From the NCBI GenBank assembly GCA_000697455.1, contig JNET01032209.1, positions 1 to 27,501 of the forward strand: a DNA stretch of 27,501 bases, given 5' to 3'. How positions within the stretch are numbered: position 1 is the first letter of the stretch; every line of letters begins with the position of its first letter. Shown here piece after piece: positions 22,261-27,501 of this stretch. The stretch is from Basidiobolus heterosporus B8920. Taxonomy: Eukaryota; Basidiobolomycota; Basidiobolomycetes; Basidiobolales; Basidiobolaceae. A program made the position numbers and the translations under genes. The notes beneath the pieces are model-generated. The model worked only from the letters and a program-made list of their open reading frames with translations. It had not been told where the DNA came from and made no database searches.

Positions 22261-24433
22261 CTATTGGGTAGCGCGGTATTCGGCCTCTGCGCCACTAAGT
22301 CTTTCATGGGGTAGGTACATTCTCTCAGGATAGAAGATGAAGTCTATAGGATGATTTTTGAAATTCTCTAATTTCGAGGTGTACCTAGAAAAGACGTTAG
22401 GTTTGGGGTGGTGTGGAGATGAGGGTAGATGAAGGCCACTTACAGATCAGCGAAGTTGCAAACCTTGTTCGCAAAATAGGTAGGATTTGTATGAGTCCGA
22501 AAGACCGATCCGAAATGTGGGTTGAACTTATCTTTGAGCTTCTCCCGGTATTCACGACGCTCCTCACGTAACGCTTCCAGTAAGGAGTAGTAGGTGTCGG
22601 TACGGGATTCACATTCGGACTGAGCTCGTCGTATAAGATGCTCGAGCTCCAACATCCATTGAAGATTGAGGCGATATTCCTTGGAGTTGTGGATGTTGAT
22701 TTCCTCTTCCAGCTCACTGATGATTGCTCCAGTACGCCAACCTTGCTGGGATGCGGGATCGATTAGATCTGAATAGATGTTATCCCCAATGTACATCACA
22801 TTCCCACTAAGGTTCGCACGGGTTAGATATTTGTGGTTTCTTTGTAAGGTATCTGTGGTAACTTACCCAGTCCTATTAGAATCGGGAGATCAGTAGCAAT
22901 ACGACCTGATTAGTGTGGATCTCAAAGAAACCAATTGCAATGTAAATCCCTACCAGCCAGTCAACTTGCTGAACTGCTTGATATTTCCGCCCTGATACAC
23001 TTCCCCTGGGATAAAGCTATTCACGTAATCCCAGGATGCAGTGGCATACTTTGAGGTACAAGTGTGCACCTTACGGAATGGTCTGCTTGAATTATAAAAG
23101 TGAGGCTTATTTGAAGCAAAGATACAAACATCAAACAGGTTTCTCCAATTGTTCGATGAAGTCATATAGCTAAGGCCACGATCACTACAAGAAATCATCA
23201 TGAGCTAGTATTCAATCAAATGCATTAAAGTCTGGGATTACACAAAAGCGTAGCTACTGTTCGTCAATAAGAACAGCTTCTTCCCGTGTCTCCGGAGATT
23301 CTCGAGATACTCTACGATGGTAGGATTCTTCTTCAGGTACACATCAATACTCTTCATCATCTCCACGTGAATCACTGCCAGTCCAGTAGAGTCGGCGGTG
23401 TGTAGCAAACGGCCCATCTTCCAGATGTCATCGGCTAAGTATCGAGGATGGAAGCTATATAGAAAGGTGTGAGTGAAAAATTTACTAAAGCGAGAGTTGA
23501 AAGACTTTACCGTATTTGATGATCGATGAAGTACTGGATCACATCAGCTAGCAAACATGCCTCGGGGATACTGAACATGTCAATTAACTGACGCATGTTC
23601 TTAGTAAGATATTTAGGGGAAACATGAATCCCATGATGCCGTCCTATCACAAAATCCTGGTTTTTGATACGTTCTCGGCCGTAATGCACGGTTGTGAGTT
23701 GAATGTTATGAAAAGCGTCAATCTTCATCATCCAACCAGTTTGGAAGTCTACGAATTTTTAGGAATTAGTGAACTCTTCTTGACCAGTTGACCTTCTACT
23801 CACCGTAATGTAAACCACGTATCGCAAACTTTGGGTCGAAAGTCAGGTCTTTAAGGCCTGGTGGGTATTTCAAATGGTCCACAAGCATGTCTCGTACTTT
23901 GTTGTAGATCATGATAGGTAACATTTCCGAATAATTTGCCAAGGTATACTAAGTCCGAGGAATAAAAGCCTTAGTAAGCAGAACTACCTTTTTCCCTTTC
24001 ATTTGCGGTTTACTTACATCATAATCAAAGCCGTATACCGAAATCTTATCCAAGTTGAGGTCATTATTTGCAAAACTACGAGTCAAACCAATAAAGTTAG
24101 TTCCTAGTGTTTCGCCGTTCAGCTAGAAAGGTAAACTTACACGTGGTTGTTACGAATGAACCGATTAGGACTAGAGTGCTGATGTGAAGGGCTCTTATCA
24201 GAGAAAATATTCTGTTTTTGTTGGTAGTAGCGTTCGATCAAGTCGATTTCCAAGCTTGACTTGAAAGTAGAAGGCTCTAGGTTGGTTTTAGTATAGTTGC
24301 TTAGATGACCATTGTCCCTTATGTCAGTATGAATTCTCCTCGTAGAAGCCTGTATCACCCAAGGGTAGAAAGCACGGACCCGGTTATGTCGGAAAATAGG
24401 GTTTAGATATCTTTTTGCCTGCACGAAATACAT
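22261..24433 (-). CDS. HAD-superfamily 5'-nucleotidase, NT5DC2/3-like
   Basis: Nine exons (24433-24141, 24075-24018, 23948-23804, 23748-23511, 23454-23242, 23184-22954, 22872-22867, 22806-22444, 22384-22261) sum to 1,671 nt, 556 aa. HAD motif I is DYDYT (115-119), with Asp115 the nucleophile and Asp117 the acid/base. Motif II is LFLLTNS (Thr309) and motif IV YIGDNIYSD (400-408). The family ending FYPERMYLPHE is present near the stop. The N-terminus (MYFVQAKRYLNPIFRHNRVR) looks like a mitochondrial presequence. Relatives are the cytosolic IMP/GMP 5'-nucleotidase NT5C2 and mitochondrial NT5DC2/3; the substrate is uncertain. Exon 7 is just 6 nt (GACTGG) between strong splice sites and gives the W-T-G of the conserved GW-x-G step before motif IV. 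All eight introns are 55-81 nt. Confidence 0.9.
22867..22872 (-). other. 6-nt microexon (exon 7 of the nucleotidase gene)
   Basis: On the minus strand the order is CTAATAG, then GACTGG, then GTAAGTT: a strong acceptor and donor flank six bases. Inclusion turns the split codons into Trp-Thr-Gly and restores the family's GW-x-G sequence. Skipping would keep the frame but replace W-T-G with a single Cys. Confidence 0.75.
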
Positions 24434-24835
24434 GAAACAACGATAGTATTGAAAATAGTGTGAATATTCATAGTCCCTCTCTTTATACGTCAGTCACAAA
24501 CAAATTCTGTCTAGCATTTATTCGGACTGGCAACTTTACCCCAATTTCGCTGGAGAGTATGGCATAATATTCATTGTAATGAAATGACGTCAAACTATTC
24601 AATACATTTCTGGTGGATGACGACCTCCATTAAGACTTAGTTTAGTAGCGAAAATATGTGATTGAGAGATTAAGAAAAGAATCTTGCTGAAAAATGCCTA
24701 TCAAGTACCAAATGCATAAATTTTATAGTATAACTATAATATTAAAGAGGAGGTTTGATTCTAGAAAGGTTTAAGCACGAATTTACATAATCTGTGGTAA
24801 CTTGGTTACTTCCCAATGGATGGATCCCATTCTGA

Positions 24836-24917
24836 CCCTACCCTACCCTACCCTTCCCTGCATTACCATTACCATTACTATCATTTACCATCGCCATCAC
24901 CATTACCACTACCATTA
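24836..24917. repeat. Microsatellite: CCCTA units then imperfect CCATTA units
   Basis: Three exact CCCTA units and a variant (24836-24855) pass into an imperfect CCATTA/CCATCA array to about 24917. The plus strand has almost no G across the tract, so it is a strongly asymmetric pyrimidine/A strand. Confidence 0.75.
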
Positions 24918-26296
24918 TCTGATATATTACCCAGGCTGTGAAAATCTAGAGGATCTTTACAAGTCGAATAAATTATCTCTGCTCCAAGTCAATTTTAGGT
25001 GGGCTTGTTGAGAAATTCTATACCACTACCAGAGTCAAACTTACCCTTTCGAGTATTGCCTGCGAGTACTATATTCATGAATATCGTAAAGATTTACCAA
25101 GAGAGCTTTCTAGGCTGTAATCGCTGGCTTTCCATATGCTCTGTGACTTCTGATAGAGCCCAATGTAAAGAAAGGTTAAATACTTTCTAGGACACAAGTT
25201 ACAGCACCATAAATATCTTCCGACTACGAAAGTTTAATGATTCGATGAACATCCAATCAATTAGTAGTTAATTCCTTTAGGCCATTTTCACGTAGAATAT
25301 TCAAACTCGGAAACTCCGCCGTAGACAAATAAGAACCCATCAAGTATATTTGGAGAAATATGAAGATGAATCGAATACAAAATACTTTGAATAAGAATTA
25401 ATCCAAAAACAAAGTGTAATCTTAGGTGGCCAAAGACGGAGGACAGTTTATCAATCCTAACACCCAACCAGTATAAAAGTATGCAAACTAGATAGCGACT
25501 TTCATATATAATGTTGATGAAAGTGAAGACAAGATTGAAGCAGGTCTGGGGCTATTTCGAATACCAAATAGATCTGTCAGTTATTACCAAAATATCTTAA
25601 TACACGCTACAAGTGAAATGCCCTACGCCCGAAATTTATTATCAGTTATGGTGACACCACGCCGAAGTAGGTAGCCCAAGCGGAGTAGCTCGATCGGGTG
25701 TGCCAGAGCTGGAAGTTCTCTAAATCGAACATTTTTCCGATTGGAATCTAGTTCCATATATTACAGGAGCCATATTTACTTGATAATTGTGGAGATTTAA
25801 AACGCAGCATTCAAATTAATCTCTATGATCAATCACTAATAAGAGGAGTAAACCCATGGCAGGCAAATACTCTATTGAGAATATAAAGCACCAAAAATGC
25901 TTCATCTAGGCCAACGGATACACTATTATAGCTGGTGAATGTCCAGATTCAATGAGGCTTATTTATGGCTGATAAATGTCTAGATTAAATTGTGCTGATG
26001 TATACTTAGTGCAATATTGACATTACTTACTATTCTGAGAGTGCATGTGATCTTAGTACGTTGGATTTAGGACTCCTTCGGACATAAGAAGTATAACATC
26101 TAGATAGTAAACACATGTAAATCCTCCCATATCGAAAATGCCATTTGAGCATAAAGAAATTAAAAATGGTCTTGCATGCAAACAGTCAGCTTCGCAAAAT
26201 CTCCACAAAAGTGACTTTAACTAATTTTTGAACGAAAGTATCCGTTAAGTTACGCAAAGACCAAAAATAGTATCACCGACACTGACATCTAGTAAG

Positions 26297-26304
26297 TATA
26301 AAAG
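26297..26304 (+). promoter_or_regulatory. TATA box of the second UNC93-like gene
   Basis: TATAAAAG lies 48 bp upstream of the ATG at 26352, implying a short leader of roughly 20 nt. The match to the consensus is strong and fits the biased codon use of the gene. Confidence 0.65.
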
Positions 26305-26351
26305 TACAAGAGTCTGATGGCAACAATCAGAAAACACAACAATATCTCGAC

Positions 26352-27501
26352 ATGAAAGATTTATCTAACATCAGAATTTTCGGTCGCATTCGCTACAGCG
26401 ATCCAATCTTCCAGGTATTCCTTGTGGGACTGGTATGCTTCTGTTGCCCCGGTATGTACAATGTCATCAACGGTATGGGTGCTGGCGGCCAGATGGACGA
26501 TAGTACTGCTAAGGATGGTAACGTCGCTTTGTATGCTGCTTTCGCTGTGTTCGGTTTCTTCGGTGGTGCCATCTACAACTATCTTGGGGTACGTCTCACC
26601 TTGTGCATCGGAGGTCTTTGCTACGCCCTCTACTCCGGATCTCTCCTCAACTACAATCACACTCACAACAAAGCATTCGTCATCGGATCAAGTGCCGTGT
26701 TGGGTCTTGGAGCAGCATGCTTATGGACAGCGCAAGGTGTCATCATGATGTCCTATCCATCTGAAGGCCAAAAGGGTCAAGCGGTAGGCCTGTTCTTCAT
26801 TGTATTCAATCTTGGTGGTGTCCTCGGTGGATTCATTCCCTTTGGCATGAACTTCAACTCGAATGCTGGAGCAGTGAGTGACGGCACCTATGCTGCCTTC
26901 CTGGGTATCATGATCGTTGGTGCAGCAATCAGCTGGCTGTTGCTTCCACCATCGAAGGTGGTTCGTGATGATGGCTCCAAGGTGCCAGTTCAGAAGTTCG
27001 ATGCCAACGTGATGAAGGAGGTGATTGCCACATTCAAGGTGTTCACCCACAAGCAGATCTTGTTAATCACGCCATTCTTATTCTGTGTCACCTTCTACTA
27101 TTCTTACGAGTTCGGCGCTATCAACGGGGTTCTGTTCAGTGTTCGTTCTCGTTCATGGAACAACGTGTTCTACTGGGCGTTCGAGATGCTCGGTGCTTAC
27201 ATTCTTGGCCGCTTCCTTGACACACCGAGATACGATCGTAAAACCAAGGGCTTCTACGCCTTGACCGCAGTTGTTGCCATTTGTATGGCTGTGTGGGGTG
27301 GCTGTCTGGCACTACAACTGCAATACACTCGTGAGGACCATCCTCGTGATCTTGATTTCATCAACACCCCTGCTGAATTCTGGCCCAAGTGGTTGTTGTA
27401 TGTACTGTTCGGTTTCTGCGATGCTCTGTGTCCAAACCCTTCTGTTCTGGATCCTAGGGTCACTCTCGAATGACTCTACCGTGCTTGCTCAGTATGCTGG
27501 C
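26352..27501 (+). CDS. UNC93-like MFS transporter, 3' end cut by window and frameshifted
   Basis: The frame from ATG 26352 runs 359 or more residues as an UNC93-like (DUF895) membrane protein with MFS fold: YSDPIFQVFLVGLVCFCCPG at the first helix, INGMGAGGQ, SYPSEGQKGQAVGLFFIVFN in the middle, FGAINGVLFSVRSRSWN and GGCLALQLQYTRE near the end. After GFCDAL an extra base (the T at 27429) moves the frame, so the read-through ends at a TGA at 27471-27473. The expected ending VQTLLFWILGSLSND...LAQYAG continues in the other frame to the window edge. Up to that point the gene has no stop and shows biased codon use, so it is either a very recent pseudogene, a sequencing error, or less likely a frameshift site. 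No introns. Fungal members are uncharacterised transporters. Confidence 0.85.

Larger units (their letters stand above)
24434..26351. other. Intergenic, 1.9 kb, AT-rich
   Basis: I see no gene in this stretch. It holds the promoter of the nucleotidase gene on the left, the microsatellite at 24836-24917 and the UNC93-like promoter on the right. Short frames at 24802-25190 have no recognisable similarity. Confidence 0.5.

Noticed and set aside
22250-22299. Candidate tRNA-like cloverleaf from the 7-bp inverted repeat
   Set aside because: Only 50 nt, no anticodon arm, and it overlaps the last codons and stop of the nucleotidase gene. Kept only as an mRNA structure.
25660-25740. D-arm-like AGCTCGATCGGG...GAGCT
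   Set aside because: The rest of a tRNA cannot be folded and no Pol III terminator follows.
27420-27473. Programmed +1 frameshifting in the UNC93-like gene
   Set aside because: No slippery site or downstream structure is evident; sequencing error or a fresh mutation is simpler.

Overview
The window reads as nuclear DNA of a fungus. It has spliceosomal introns of about 55-220 nt with GT...AG borders, a chitin synthase fused to a myosin motor (a fungal invention), and a two-exon mitochondrial ATP synthase beta gene. The mix of genes (ARPC3, an NT5DC-type HAD nucleotidase, UNC93-like transporters) would suit an early-diverging fungus rather than a yeast; that placement is inference. Nothing points to a plasmid, phage, virus or bacterial insert.

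Left part (1-7.2 kb): gene-poor and full of broken genes. An UNC93-like transporter remnant (minus) runs off the left edge. It is followed by a tRNA-Thr(CGT), an aquaporin pseudogene with two frameshifts, a Gly/Asn-rich frame broken by stops, one intact sugar transporter with a TATA box and tandem CCAAT boxes, and a serine carboxypeptidase (CPY-type) pseudogene that has lost its middle.

Middle (7.2-20.5 kb): housekeeping and cell-wall genes in good order. These are a 1,895-aa myosin-motor chitin synthase (one intron), an intact TspO-like membrane protein, ARPC3 of the Arp2/3 complex (four exons), ATP2 (minus, two exons), and SEC61 alpha (four exons). ARPC3 and ATP2 converge; ATP2 and SEC61 diverge from a 1.3-kb spacer that carries a telobox-like repeat. 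Chitin synthase and Arp2/3 both belong to polarised wall growth and actin, and SEC61 to secretion, but their adjacency does not by itself imply co-regulation.

Right part (20.5-27.5 kb): OGG1 (minus, seven exons, 380 aa) converges on SEC61. An NT5DC-like HAD 5'-nucleotidase (minus, nine exons, 556 aa) lies 62 bp upstream of OGG1. That gene contains a convincing 6-nt microexon. After a 1.9-kb spacer with a pyrimidine-rich microsatellite comes a second UNC93-like gene (plus). It is intact until a single-base frameshift 70 bases before the window ends.

I found no mobile element with recognisable ends, no CRISPR array and no clear new multi-gene system. The most notable points are the 6-nt microexon, the altered switch residues in the chitin synthase motor, and the cluster of decayed transporter and protease genes. 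Exon borders were placed by hand from splice consensus plus family alignment; the totals of all multi-exon genes come out divisible by three.
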